Assembly (NCBI RefSeq): GCF_964355755.1
Contig: NC_092671.1
Location: 40,685,804 to 40,749,803, forward strand
DNA from: Antedon mediterranea
Lineage: Eukaryota > Echinodermata > Crinoidea > Comatulida > Antedonidae
Direction: 5' to 3'
DNA: 64,000 bases
Part shown: positions 42,701-54,773 of the stretch, one piece after another
Numbering within the stretch: position 1 is the first letter of the stretch
Layout: every line of letters starts with the position of its first letter
Notes under the pieces: model-generated
The model's input: the letters and a program-made list of their open reading frames with translations, nothing else
The model's database searches: none
What the model was told of the DNA's origin: nothing
Made by a program: the position numbers and the translations under genes

Positions 42701-45700
42701 TTTATTATAATAGCCCAGAAATAATTTTTCTTGATTATTTTTTAGGATGAAGAAGCACGAATTGGTTTGTGTGAGAACCAAGCCTGGTTACCAATTGTCT
42801 TACTGTTTGGTATTATTACATGCAGCGTACCTCCTTTGTTGAAAGCTGAATGTTTAAAAGCACTATCAACATTTGCCAAGACACCAGAACTAGCAGCAAA
42901 TCTCTGGCAAGCATTAGAGAATTCTCAGGTACTGATTGACTTATTGATTTGTGCATCAATTTATGCAGTAGTTACACTTCAATTCATTCATCCTCATATT
43001 CAAAGATCAAATTTATTTTTAATATTAAAAATGATAAAAAACATAATTACTCAAAGAATTCACTTTTCAGATACTACCAACTTTGGACATCGGTTCCTCT
43101 GGAAGATCTGGTATTCCATTGGATTTAGAAATAGTTGAGTCCCGAAATGAAGAGTTTCCTATGACCATAGGTTTCCTGGAGTTCATGTCTTGTCTGGTTC
43201 AAATACCAATTCCAAATACACTTGGTGCTGGTCTTAGAGCCCCAGGATTTGATCCTTATTTAGAATTTTTGCGTGATCAAGTGTTCTTAAAGTTTCATAC
43301 ACGTGCTTATCGTGATACAAAAGAAAAGGTGAGTTTAATTTACTAGTTACGATTTAAGTTGTTTAACTATCATCTGATATATTTTGTACCAGAGTTCTAT
43401 TTACACACACAAACACAAATTGATCAAAATGGTGCTATTGCAATTGATTGATCAAAATGGTGCTATTGCAATTGATTGATCAAAATGGTGCTATTGTTTG
43501 TAAATACTGTAAAGTAGCTTTGCATCAATTACTTGACACCCTCATCCAAAACAACTCCACAGTAGTTACAAATAATTACAATGCTGTTGGTGCAATTACT
43601 TGACACCCTCATCCAAAACAACTCCACAGTAGTTACAAATAATTACAATGCTGTTGGTGCAATTACTTGACACCCTCATCCAAAACAACTCCACAGTAGT
43701 TACAAATAATTACAATGCTGTTGGTGCAATTACTTGACACCCTCATCCAAAACAACTCCACAGTAGTTACAAATAATTACAATGCTGTTGGTGCAATTAC
43801 TTGACACCCTCATCCAAAACAACTCCACAGTAGTTACAAATAATTACAATGCTGTTGGTGCTTGGGCTCGAATATAACCCTAGTCATCAGCCCAAACTCG
43901 GTGGTCTAGAGGTATGAACACCAGGCTAGTGATCTGGAGGTCGTGGGTCCCACATGAGAAGTAGTTTATTGCAAATATTCTCAATGTACCTAGTATAAAG
44001 TGCAAAGTCAGAGTTGGACAAAACATCTGACAAAAATGATACTAAAAACTACTATTTGGGATTTTCTACTTCAGTGGGAGGTTGCATCAAGATGCCTACA
44101 GATCTTTCATAAATTACTGTTTGATCACAATGCAAGTATAGAAGATTTTATGGATCAGATACTAGATATACAAGGTGGAGGCCAGACAGTGGCAAATAAG
44201 CCTGCTGGACATCATCTTATTGTACAAATGTTTAAGGACACTCATCTACTAAAACTGGTCAGTAACCCTCAATTATAACTCCATTTTTATAGTAGCGCTT
44301 ATAAGCAAGCTTTCAATGCGTTATTACCCTGGTCATTCTTTGAAACAACAGTGTATACATACACATACTCCTATAATAATGCAGCTACTAATCAGCACAA
44401 AGTCTTGATCTAACTGGTACCCATTTTATACACCTGGGTGGGGAGAGGAAAATATGTAATTAAAGTGTCTTGCCTAAGGATACAAGCAATGCAGCGAGAG
44501 TTGGATTCAAACACACTGTGCCACACTCTTTGCACTATGGCAGTAGAGTTTGCATCATTCCATGTGATTGCTATAATCCATTGTCTATCCATTATTGGTA
44601 TATTTTTTAGTTTGAAATTTCTTATTTATTTTAGATCCTTTATATTATTCACGAAGCATGTGAGGTTTTTGATCAGTATAAAACCTTTCCAGGCAGTGTA
44701 CATTTAGAGTCTGCTGCCCTCTATTGTCTCAAGATGATTGACATCGCTATCGAAAAACAAGCAGAATTTTTTGGACTGGTCAGAAGTCAAAGCTTAGGAG
44801 CCATGGTTACCCCCATGGATCAGTTACTTATGTCTATCAACCCTAAGACCGGCAAAGCTGACCATTTGGTGGACATAGCAAAGTAAATTATTACATTATA
44901 TAATCGAGACATCAAGCTATTTTATGCAACATATTGCATATAAAATGTTAAATAAAATAGTTTTGATTATTTTAAGTTAATATTATCTTAAATTAAATAA
45001 TAAATATATTTTGTATGTAGGTTTGTGTCCCACGCCACAGCTTATCCTGAACACGCACTGATTGCTGTTAAAGTGTTATTCAGTGTTGTTAAGACATCAA
45101 ACATCCAATCTGAGATTGTTGGATTATTTTCAGTCAATGAGGTAAACAATTGGTTTGCTGTCAATGATTAAATTTGTTGACTTTTCATTTTAGTGCTTGA
45201 TTAATTGCAGTATTTTTTTGTTCTCTCTAAATGGAGAATAATTCTTTGTGTAATATGTTTTTCAACAAATCTGGTTACATAAAGCACAACATTATTCTGC
45301 AATGTCACTTATATTTTTAATAAACCAGAATTGAATTGAAAATAAGCATCAACACAGATTGGGTCCAAAAGATTTTGTTTTAAAAGGTTTTTCCATTTAC
45401 AGTAATATTGAATTCTGGTAGTTCTGTTTTTTCAGGAAGCATGTTATATGAACATCATTATTATTTCTTTATAAACTGTTACTGTAATATTTGTTCCTGA
45501 CAAAAAGGTTATTGATTATTATAGGTTGTTGGCAAAGAGCTGATCATAGGATTTGTAGATTGTCTTGAAACTGATGAGCCTGAAGAGGAAGAAGGCGAAC
45601 TAGCCCTTCAAGACATCGAAAACCAGGATATTGTAAACATTCGCAACGCAACGCGGCTTGTCATCTTGCGTCTGTTGCTGTTCTCATTAGGACAACCAGC

Positions 45701-48700
45701 TCCAAACTTAGCACACTTCTTCTTGGGTTTTGACGTAAGAAAACCAATTAGTAAAAGTAGCCTCCAAGATCCAGGTGAGAAAAATGAAAAGAGATTTTTT
45801 ATGAATTTCTGTTATGTTTAACTAACTCAAAATCATTGTAAATCTTCTATCATTGTACATACAGATTCTGTGACAATACTGTGAGTTCTTTCAACAGACT
45901 GCAAGCGATATGAAATATGAAATTAATTGTATTCATTACATTCACACAGGTGTTTTAGGGTCACCGAGAACCTGTCTGCATGCAATCCTAAGCATACTGG
46001 AGAAGGGTACTGGCAAAGGCTCAGGGTTAATCTCTATACATACAATGCCAAAACTAGCAGAACATTGTTATCAGATGGTGTACCAATTATGTTCCAATAG
46101 TGAGACATCAATTTCAATCATGCGCTATTTGGGAATGACGCATAATTTCTTTTACCGTCATCTTAAACATGTTCCTTTTGTGAACAGAATTGGACGTAAG
46201 TAATAATGTTTTTTTTTTGTGGAAAACTATAAATTTTGATTATTTTCAATTTAACTTTAATTGTTAGGTATATACAAATAATGAATATTTATGAGTAGAA
46301 TTATGAAAATATTTCATGTTTTGAAAGATTGTTCTATTAAACATGGTGGAGCTCAGTTAAATAAAGGTAAAGGTAAAGATCTACCAGACCAATCTTTATA
46401 TTTTTTACGATCACTTAATATTGTTTTAAACAGAAAACACAAATGAGAAATTGCTACTAAACCAGCAAGCATGGTTACTTAAATCTGTAGCTGTAGAAAT
46501 ACGTCTGACTTCAGTAAATAGACAACGCTCTTACACACAAAGACTTCTTAAGTTATTATTAGAAGATGTACCATCAACTGTAGTAGACCGAGGTAAGATT
46601 CAAAACTAATTTATATCTTGGTTTTATCAATGTTTGTACATTAAGCATGTGTTATGTAATATTTCTTAATTGTTTGCTCCAATATAGATGACAATGATGC
46701 CGAAGTATATGGTGAAACTAACCAATCAATTATGGAGACTACATCTGGACAGCAAGTTGGACCAAACATTTTAGGTATCTAGTAGCATCATTTAACTTTT
46801 TATCATATTTGTTGTATATTAAAATTTACCATTTTGATCAACAGAATGAAAAAAAATGAATAAATAAAACATTATCGGATATTTCTAAAGCAAAATAAAT
46901 TCCTTAAAATGATGGTAAAACATTTTAATTTCTAACTTTGTTTATTTCTAATTTTGTCACAGGTATACAAGTAAGACGAAGAATTTTGCAGATTTTAGAC
47001 AGTATTGATCTTACTCAGACTTACCCAGGAAATGTTCAGCTAGACTTACTTGAACCTTCCGTCACAGAGCAGTTGATTAAAGCGTGTGAACAACAGATGG
47101 ATAATGGTATGACACTCTGTAACATACATGCTTTACATAGGGAGTTGATCGGTAGGTTGAATGCACAACAAGGTCCAGCTATTGTGGGAAATAGACCTCG
47201 AATTTTACAGGTATGACAATTATTCTTAATTTTTCCATTTTATCATATTTTTAATGTTTTATATACGTGACAAGCAAGACAATTTTCAAGCCAGAGTGCT
47301 TGACTAAATAAAATAATTGAATTGGATATTCTGATTAGCCGTTTTGTTTGATCTGAAACTTGCCACATAAATAAAAAGAATTAAATTGTTTTAAAAACAT
47401 TTCTATATAAGTATTTTATATATATTATATTTTTTTAAGCAAAATCATATTGTGTATATTTATGCAAATTTTGGAAAAAAAACCCACATTCTTAGCCACT
47501 GTTTTTTTTTACAAATAGGAAATACAAGAAATATTGAAGAACGTAGTTGAATGCAATCAATCAAAGGAGATGGCTGGTGCTAAACGTCACGCTCTTGATG
47601 CTTGGCGACAAGTTGTAGAGATCTTGTTTGCTTCTTGTTCTCAAGACTTACTTCCTCTAGATATCAGAGAAACTATTCTGTTGGATTTGATTCAAGAACT
47701 ACTCACTAAGGTGAACATTATTTCTCAATTAATTTTTACAATTCTAAACGATTTTTTTAACAGTATTTGTAAAAGTATTTTAACATATAAATAGTATTTT
47801 AACATTGCCTTTTTGCAATTTGATGCCATGCAAAACAATTTTCCATTTTGAAGTGCACCAATAAAATTTCTTTGTGAAAATGGTAAAGGCATGTATAAAA
47901 TGAAATATATTTGGATTTCAGGTCACTGATGATGCTACAGTACCTGAACTTACAGCTCCAGTATCTGGCATCCTTATAACACTAATGACAAATTTACTGC
48001 AGTGTGTTGTAGTAGATCAGTCTAAAGCTATCCCAGAACAGCTATCTACACAATATGTTCACATGTTAGATGGGTCAGTTATTCATGGTAGTGGAACATC
48101 ATTTGGAGGATCTGGAGTCATATCTGCTGCTGTTCTCACAGAAATTCTAAGAAAATTCCTTACATTTTTAGTTCAGTCAAGTAAGCATCTTACTATTTGG
48201 CATTGTGGCACTGGAACTCATCAGTAGTCACAATATCAAGATTTCTCTTAAGCCCTGTCTACACTATTAAACTTTATGTGATGTGCCCATATATGGACAT
48301 GATGATGTCACATCACTACAATATTTGGGCATATTACCAGCATTTGGGCACATCACACAATTTTTGTCAAACTAGTTTGATAGTGTAGACAGAGATTTAT
48401 GGCCCCAAACCAGTGTCACAACCTGAACTCTATAGTACCCTTTTACACTATCGACTGAGAGAGGAACACGAGTTGAACTCGGAGGCAATTTCCATTTACA
48501 CTAGCCAAAAAAACTGCGAGATAAACTCGAGTTGCGCCCATTTACACTACATCGATCACCCCGGTGCTGTCAATCAAATCACTATTGCAAGCGCACACGT
48601 GGAACTTAACTGACTATTGTTTAAACGTTTAAACACTGGAACATATCGACAAATCTCATAAAAACATAATAATCTGAATTTACACACAATTTATTTAATT

Positions 48701-51700
48701 TTGAATGTATAGTCCAGTGTAATATTTTCTTTGTAGCTATTAAGATTATCATTTATTATTTTAAAAATTAGGGCCTAACAATTATTTTTCTTTTTAAAAT
48801 GACTGCATTTCCGCCTTGTAGACTGTACGTACATTAAATAGGCTTTAAATTGTTAGGTTGGCATAAAAATAGTGTAGGTATGGTAAGTATTTAAAATAAA
48901 AATGTATTTTTTAATTAGCATAACAATGTATCAATGAAGGAAAATTATTATATGGTACTTTTTTAGTTCCTAAAAAAGATATCATTTTCATCCATTGAGA
49001 CATCAGTATTATATATATTTTCCCCCTTTTCAATAATTAGGCCAACATAAAATCGGTCAGGGTAGAGTTACATCAATATTACATTATTTTAGGCTTTCTG
49101 GTAAGGTAGAATGCACACGAACAATTTCAATATTTTCAGCAGAAAAGAAAACTCACAAATTTGTTTGTGCCTTTAAAAGAAACTTAACGAACAGCACAAT
49201 ATATTGTACAATTATTATTGTAAGCAAAAAAATATATTGTTTGTATTTCTGTGACAACATGTTACATTTTCACGTCAATGACCTTTAACAGCTCGGTGTT
49301 GAACCACAAAAACCGTTTACACTTTGTGTATCCGGTGTAGATTCGACTACACCGGAGAAGGTACATCGGAAAACATTCAGCTTCGTTTCACCCCGGGGAG
49401 AGCACACCGGGGTGGTTGGATTTTCCCATTTACACCAGTCAATAAAAATCACAACACCGGTGTTTAACGGCCCGGTGTACTAACAACCGCGGGGTTACAC
49501 CGCTGTTACGGTGATAGTGTAAAAGGGGTATAGGAAACAATTCATTTTAGAGTTCCTTGTGAAAGTTATTGAGTAATGTATTTGTTTATAATTTGTATAC
49601 AGGTGCTGGTCATGTATTTGTTTATAATTTGTATACAGGTGCTGGTCAACTACGTGTCCGTAGCAACCTTTATGGTGCATTGATGAACTTTTTACAAATG
49701 CCAAAAAAAGTTAATGAGATTCCAACTTTAAAAGGCCGTAACGTGCTTGATTCGTGTATGTTGTCAGAGTATGAAAAGATGACAACAGCAAGTCTAGTAG
49801 TAATCAATGAATTTGGTGATAGTTTTATGGAGTTGGTGTGTAGAGACGCTTGTGATGGGCATGATGTTGGAAGGGTACAGTATTATAACATTGTTTTTAG
49901 ATAAATCCAATTTAATAGTCGATTATGTAATTTTGAAAATAACTAGCAGTAAAAATGTTTAAAACTTTTTCTTAGATGTTAGCATTGTCGCTGATGGATT
50001 GTATTCTATCAACTGACAAGCAGAATAGATGGCTTCACTTTCTTAACTCAAAGGGATATCTGAGACACATAATAGAAAGTCTGGTACAAGAAGACCAGTC
50101 ACTGCAGGATATGTTGAGACCAACGCCAGAACCACTGCGTGCACTCTACATTTATGAATCCAAAATGGTAAGTAAACCAAATTAATATTCAATCAATATC
50201 AAGTGATTTTTGCTCGTCCACATGTAAACCAATTATTTTGTTTCATCCAATATTTCTTTAGTCACTTCTGACACGTATTGGTGAAACTACAAATGGAGCT
50301 GAGGTGCTCCTGCAACAAGGAATTATGGGAAGGCTATCTGAGTGTCAGTTTCTCGAATTACGACCGGAAAGAGACATAACCAGGTTGGTTGGTTGACTTT
50401 TTGTTTTTTTTGTACTGAAACTGATCTTTAATATATTCCAGGAATCACTATTACATTTCTGTATATAGTTCTTTACATTAAACCATCCACATGTGCGACG
50501 TTTCGACTTGTTATACAGGTAGTTAATATAAAAACCAGTTGAAAACATTTTTCAAAGCTATTACCTCTGTTGAAATAGGTTTTTCTTCATTTTGCGTATT
50601 ATTGTCATGTACAGGAGAGGTGATGGTGCAGGAGACATTGTTAAGTCTGATGCCTTTATTCCTACTGTATTGCACCGGTACAGACAGCTTTTGTTTCCTG
50701 TTCTCAAACTGTGTATTGCTATCATGACCTCTCTTGGGGGTCAACATAAAGAAGCCACAAATCAGGTAAATAAAACAATAGTATTTGTACAGTTGTATTT
50801 TTGTGAGGGTCCCAAATGATCACCATCGGCTGGATGGACCCTAATGATCAGCTTCGGCTGGATGGACCCTAATGATCAGCTTCAGCTGGATGGACCCAAA
50901 TGATCAGCTTTAGCTGGATGGTCGCAAATGATCACCTTCGGCTGGATGGTCCGTAATGATCACCTTCGGCTGGATGGACCCTAATGATCAGTTTTAGCTG
51001 GATGGACCCTAATGATCAGTTTTAGCTGGATGGACCCTAATGATCAGCTTTAGCTGGATGGACACTAATGATCAGCTTCGGCTGGATGAACCACCCCTGT
51101 AAAATATTGTTGAAATAAAATAAATAAATAAAAAGAAAGAAGAAACATTTCAATTTAATTATGTGGACATTTAGAGAAACATTTGTTTTCACTCTCGGCT
51201 GCTTACTGGAGTTAGTTACATCAATTTTGTATTTTAAATGATTAGATTCTACGTTTTGTGTTCTCTCACTCTGAACTGTTTACCGCAATCCTCCGTGATC
51301 ATCCATCTCATATAAGTGTGGAAGCTTTTCAAGAATTATCATTAACTACTGCAGTAATCTGCAGAACAGCAGCAGATGGTAAGACCTCATAATAAGGATA
51401 TTTGATAGATTGTATTGGTTGTTTGTTCACAAAGTTTGCTACAGGTTAACGCTTTTGGAATGTGATTTTGCATATAATTACAGAATTTAAAAAGCATATA
51501 TTTGCAATAAATGATGCAAAATATAAATAATATTTATATATTAAAAATGGATTTTGAAAATGAGTTTTATTTGTTTACAAATATATTTTTGTGTGTGTAG
51601 TTGATTACTATGGTGGTTCACCTTATGATGCTATTGGCCAATCACAGCTTGTTATTCAAGGGCATTTAAGTAGAATACAGAGACAGATATTGGCATTAGT

Positions 51701-53780
51701 GCCGCGATATTGTATCCATGATCACTGGAATAAACGACTTAAATTAGCAAGTGAAAATGAAATTAAGGAAGAAGACAAAGAAAAGATACGCCTTTCACTA
51801 CTTGAGGTCAATTCAAATATCATTGCTTACTGTAGATCAGAGGTTTCTAGTACAGGTAGGTTTTATTTCTTTAAATGTTGCTGTTTTACTTATTGTTATT
51901 GTGCAACTGTTAAAACAATAATTGTTTTTAAATAAAAAGAATTCATTTTTTTATTAATTCATAAATGTAACTATTATTCAGGTTCAACTGGACAGTCCTG
52001 TAATGTTCTTTTTACACCTAGTTTATCTGAAGCATTGACAAGAAATTATCATCAAGTTACAGGTATCATTTTAGAACATTTTTTGTGAAAAATCATTAAT
52101 TTTAATTTAGTAATATAAATTATTGTTAATTATTATTTGTTAATTATTTTATTTGACTTAGAAATACCAATGGCATCCTTAAGTGCAACCAAACCTCCAA
52201 GTCTTGGTCTAATTGTACGACATTTGCAACAGGTGGCAAACACATTCTTACCATCATTTGACTCTCACCAACAATTAGTTCATAAGCTGTCAAACATTTC
52301 AGAATTATCTGCTGAAGAACTAAAAGAGGTAATATGTTTAAGGTTATTATACTATAACCAACTTCAATACCTATTATACTTTATTAAGGTACAGATATTG
52401 TATATTGAATTTTTTTTAACGCGCATTGAGCAGTGGTATGTGCGCTATATAAATCCATATTATTATTATTGTATTGTTAATACCTACAATGTAGATTTTT
52501 ATAACATAAAATGTGTATTTATTCTTCAAATTAGTTTATTAAACCAGTTTTGACAGACAGAATTGAGAAATTATCAACAAGTTATAGACAACAAGTAGCA
52601 TGTGAACAAATTGCTCAGATGATCTGTATGAAAGCCAAGGAACTTGCTCTTAAATACTGTATCCTTATCAAACTCAAACGTTATTCACTTTACTTTTTAT
52701 TCAAAATTCTCATAAAAACAAATACAAACATACGGAAACAAATACAAGACAACATCAACCACAAATGTCTGAGGTATTGATTGTATAAAAATTAGTTGGA
52801 ACTTTATTTTATGTTTTTCTATTCCTGAACACTCTAAAAAGATATTTTGGAGAATTGTCTTTTTCTGATTTGGCGCCATCTAGAGTTTTATTTCATTCAC
52901 TGCCAGCCAACTGACCTGAACAATTCCTTGTTACCACCGCTAATGTCAAGAACTCATCAAGCGAGGGATCTTGCTGGTAAGTTAACAAAATCTTTAGAAT
53001 TTATATCATTTTGCTACCTGTGACCACTCAGTTAATATCTGAACAATATTGTTTTTTAGACCCATTTAACTTGGATAGAAGTGGCATTGACGATGGAAGT
53101 GAGCCATTGACTGGAAATCAAACCAAGTCTATCTCTAAAGCCGATATTCAACAAGTAAGCTTTAATATACAGTATATATGATAAATTAATATTCACAAAC
53201 ACTAGACATTTCTTTCCAATCATTTCTCTAAACCTTATTACATTCTTATTCATTCATATTAATGGAAACTCACAACCACTATCATGTTTACCATTAGTTA
53301 AGCTCTGTCTACACTATCAAACTTTGTGTGAAAACAAAATTGATGTGCCCATATATGGCTATGATGATGTCATATCACTACCATATTTGGGCACATCACA
53401 CTTGACTTGTTTTGTCAAACTAGTTTGATAGTGTAGACAGAGCTTTAAACAAAAGCACAAAAAACATAGTAATATTTAAACAGCCTACATCTTCAGTGTT
53501 AATCTATTTCAATAATCATTTATTATTAATACCAGTATTACTACTGTATTACCACTTTAAATTTGTTTAGTATTGTATTTGAAAATGACAATTTCCTTTG
53601 TTTTTACAGCTAAAAGAAGAAGCGCTGAACTGCCTTACTGAGTCAGTTCTTCAGAAATTCCGAGACATTGAAACCCAATATGGCAAGACTGTGTCACGGT
53701 ACAGCTTTGTATCTGTCCTTGCCCGTCGAATCCGTAGACTTCTCACAATTGGAATTCAAACAGATATTCCTATTCGATAA
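33693..53780 (+). CDS. NUP205: Nuclear pore complex protein NUP205, 36 coding exons (about 2038 aa)
   Basis: Scaffold nucleoporin of the inner ring, a long alpha-solenoid. Exons: 33693-33726, 37373-37515, 37831-38002, 38321-38625, 38993-39224, 39625-39789, 40399-40511, 40835-40897, 41126-41242, 41391-41525, 41951-42101, 42190-42380, 42746-42928, 43071-43328, 44075-44257, 44635-44882, 45021-45141, 45525-45774, 45950-46195, 46434-46592, 46688-46774, 46963-47210, 47519-47710, 47922-48180, 49639-49874, 49976-50167, 50262-50383, 50615-50765, 51246-51378, 51601-51855, 51982-52062, 52162-52328, 52535-52658, 52842-52976, 53060-53154, 53610-53780. Phases add up (6117 bases). The model tracks human NUP205 (2012 aa) throughout: WSPYKDLYHIVD, TWTLELDEEL, LGAGLRAPGFDPYLEFLRD, CRDACDGHDVGRMLALSLMD, LIWRHLEFYFIHC. 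Weakest junction: exon 33/34 (donor GTATCC; purine-rich acceptor). Confidence 0.95.
33927..36152. mobile_element. Foldback element, family A, copy 2, in NUP205 intron 1, 8-bp target duplication
   Basis: AACTGTGT flanks both ends (33919-33926 and 36153-36160). Arms are arrays of the GTCGCCCCATCGCAAA unit (33940-34135) and inverse (35945-36140). Next to the left array, 34141-34395 is the inverted equivalent of the core of copy 1. Copy 2 holds about 1.5 kb more, bordered by another imperfect inverted pair rich in GGTCGCG / CGCGACC (about 34405-34460 and 35880-35940), which may be an inserted relative. 34800-35030 contains an unrelated dispersed repeat. No transposase seen. Confidence 0.85.
36430..37137. 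mobile_element. Dispersed element with GTCGCG ends and CGACAGACCGAC tracts, NUP205 intron 1
   Basis: AAGTCGCGTGCTACAATGCA, GTGATACCGGACCGACAGA and GACATAGTGAACTATA occur near 36430-36500 and again at 37045-37135, ending CACGCGACTAA. A short version with both ends close together is at 41665-41772. Moderately GC-rich interior with many GCGC motifs. Confidence 0.6.
40027..40240. repeat. Tandem repeat, about 45-60-bp units, NUP205 intron 6
   Basis: About four units AATATACTGTAATATGTATT plus AGGGTTAGGGAGTAGTAACC. Each unit carries one and a half telomere-like TTAGGG words, which I take as chance. Confidence 0.85.
40921..41100. repeat. Three identical 60-bp tandem copies, NUP205 intron 8
   Basis: ACAAGATTATAGAGATTTTA ... 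ACACATTTAC occurs three times without a single difference. Confidence 0.95.
41665..41772. mobile_element. Short copy of the GTCGCG / CGACAGACCGAC element, NUP205 intron 10
   Basis: AAGTCGCGTGCTAAAACGCA ... GAGTCGCGTCCACGCGACTAA with the CGACAGACAGACCGACCGAC tract between. Same family as 36430-37137; looks like an internally deleted form. Confidence 0.65.
42405..42600. repeat. Tandem duplication, two copies of about 95 bp, NUP205 intron 12
   Basis: GGTACTTGGTGGTTGTCTTC through GTGAGTGGCTTATTAAT appears twice with small changes. Confidence 0.85.
43425..43865. repeat. Two tandem arrays in NUP205 intron 14: 28 bp x 3 and 67 bp x 5
   Basis: GATCAAAATGGTGCTATTGC (28-base period) three times to about 43500. 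Then ACTTGACACCCTCATCCAAA at 43531, 43598, 43665, 43732 and 43799, an exact 67-base period. Confidence 0.9.
43885..43985 (+). repeat. tRNA-Thr(AGT)-like SINE fragment
   Basis: CGGTGGTCTAGAGGTATGAA (box A like), CCAGGCTAGTGATCTGG (anticodon arm, AGT) and GGTCGTGGGTCCCAC (damaged T-arm). Degenerate, so not a working tRNA. Confidence 0.5.
44425..44535 (-). repeat. Dispersed SINE-type fragment in NUP205 intron 15
   Basis: CACCTGGGTGGGGAGAGG ... AAAGTGTCTTGCCTAAGGA ... GTTGGATTCAAACAC. The last phrase is a box B-like sequence read on the minus strand. I recognise the type as a common invertebrate repeat; ends are uncertain. Confidence 0.4.
48251..48396. mobile_element. MITE, 146 bp, TTA target duplication, NUP205 intron 24
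   Basis: Ends AGCCCTGTCTACACTAT and ATAGTGTAGACAGAGAT; TTA at 48248-48250 and 48397-48399. Interior carries GATGATGTCACATCACTA and TTTGGGCA words shared with 53301-53444 and 25922-26060. Confidence 0.85.
48431..49532. mobile_element. Inverted-repeat element, about 1.1 kb, NUP205 intron 24
   Basis: Left end ACCCTTTTACACTATCG and right end GATAGTGTAAAAGGGGTATA are inverted. Both subterminal regions hold further CCATTTACAC and CACCGGGGTG / CACCCCGGTG words in opposite orientation. Non-coding; TA-type flanks are possible but not clear. Confidence 0.65.
49567..49638 (+). repeat. 36-bp tandem duplication carrying the exon 25 splice acceptor
   Basis: TGTATTTGTTTATAATTTGT followed by ATACAG|GTGCTGGTCA occurs twice, giving acceptors before 49603 and before 49639. 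See findings. Confidence 0.9.
50812..51095. repeat. Minisatellite, 28-bp unit, about 10 copies, NUP205 intron 28
   Basis: Units AATGATCAGCTTCGGCTGGA plus TGGACCCT with scattered changes. Confidence 0.95.
52410..52475 (+). repeat. 3' end of a LINE/SINE-type retroposon
   Basis: GCGCATTGAGCAGTGGTATGTGCGCTATATAAATCC followed by (TTA)n: the GCGC-TATATAAAT hairpin plus trinucleotide tail is a common 3' end of CR1/L2-related retroposons. A minus-strand relative is at 60978-61080. Confidence 0.55.
53301..53444. mobile_element. MITE, 144 bp, TTA target duplication, NUP205 intron 35
   Basis: Inverted ends AGCTCTGTCTACACTATC and GATAGTGTAGACAGAGCT, perfect over about 23 bases; TTA at 53298-53300 and 53445-53447. 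Best-preserved member of its family here. Confidence 0.9.
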
Positions 53781-54773
53781 AATGTTGCTACCCTTTTTGT
53801 ACAATTATTTTTTGCTTGTTTTTGGCCCTGACATTGTTAATGAAGTTGAAGTCAACTGAATGTTCACATTTTGTTCATACTCAATGAATATTTTAAAGCG
53901 GAAATTGTAGCTTTTGCCTGTACAGTAATTATACCAGTAGTGTATTGATATGGTTTTAATATATACCTATTACAAATATACATTTTACATATACATTTTT
54001 TTTCTACTTACATGTATTTAATACATTGAAATACAATATTTGTCAGTAAAGTTCCACATTCGAAATTTATAACTATAAACATTTTGTATGGCGAATAGGA
54101 ATACTGTAAGTTTAGTAGTTATCAATTTAAGTAAAATAGTAAAAATTGTCATTTGGTGTAGTATTGCATTCATGATTAAAACTGAATAATAATAATATCC
54201 AATACATTCTGCTATATAACAGTGATTAGCAGTTGAGTCATAAGTGACAATACTGTATTTTCACTGTTCACCAATATTACAAAACTTACAGGTTAACTTT
54301 TTGATCGTGATGTGCGACATGTCCGCCCTCCCGTCTTCATAATTGTTTTATACTTTTTACATCTGGTGTACTAATACTATTGCTGTATGTAGTCAATCTT
54401 TAATACACACTAAACTAAGTATCTTTATTCCTTTCATTGTCACATCGCCTGTCTTAATGTGCACCACTGCTGCAGTGTACTGCCTGGCTTTTTAAATATC
54501 AAGTCCAAATCTGTACTTAATGTATCGGATTGGCAACTATATAACGTTGTTTCCATCTGTGTTTTGCTAACGCTGAACAGGTTTTGTTTACGAACAGCCA
54601 CTACGATACTTATATTCTATGAAATGGAAGAAAATCAGTAGATAGTAATAGACTGAGCATTTTATATAAAACTCATTTTGTACATTAAAGAATGGAATTG
54701 TGATAAGGATGTCTAATTAAAAACGATTTACATAGATGATGTATAATGCAACGTTAATCGTCTTGTAAATAAA
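53781..54773 (+). other. Probable NUP205 3' UTR with AATAAA at 54768-54773
   Basis: Untranslated AT-rich stretch after the NUP205 stop. AATAAA at 54768 is a good poly(A) signal candidate. If it is used, the transcript would overlap the last exon of the minus-strand mini-C2 gene (54440-54616). Confidence 0.45.
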
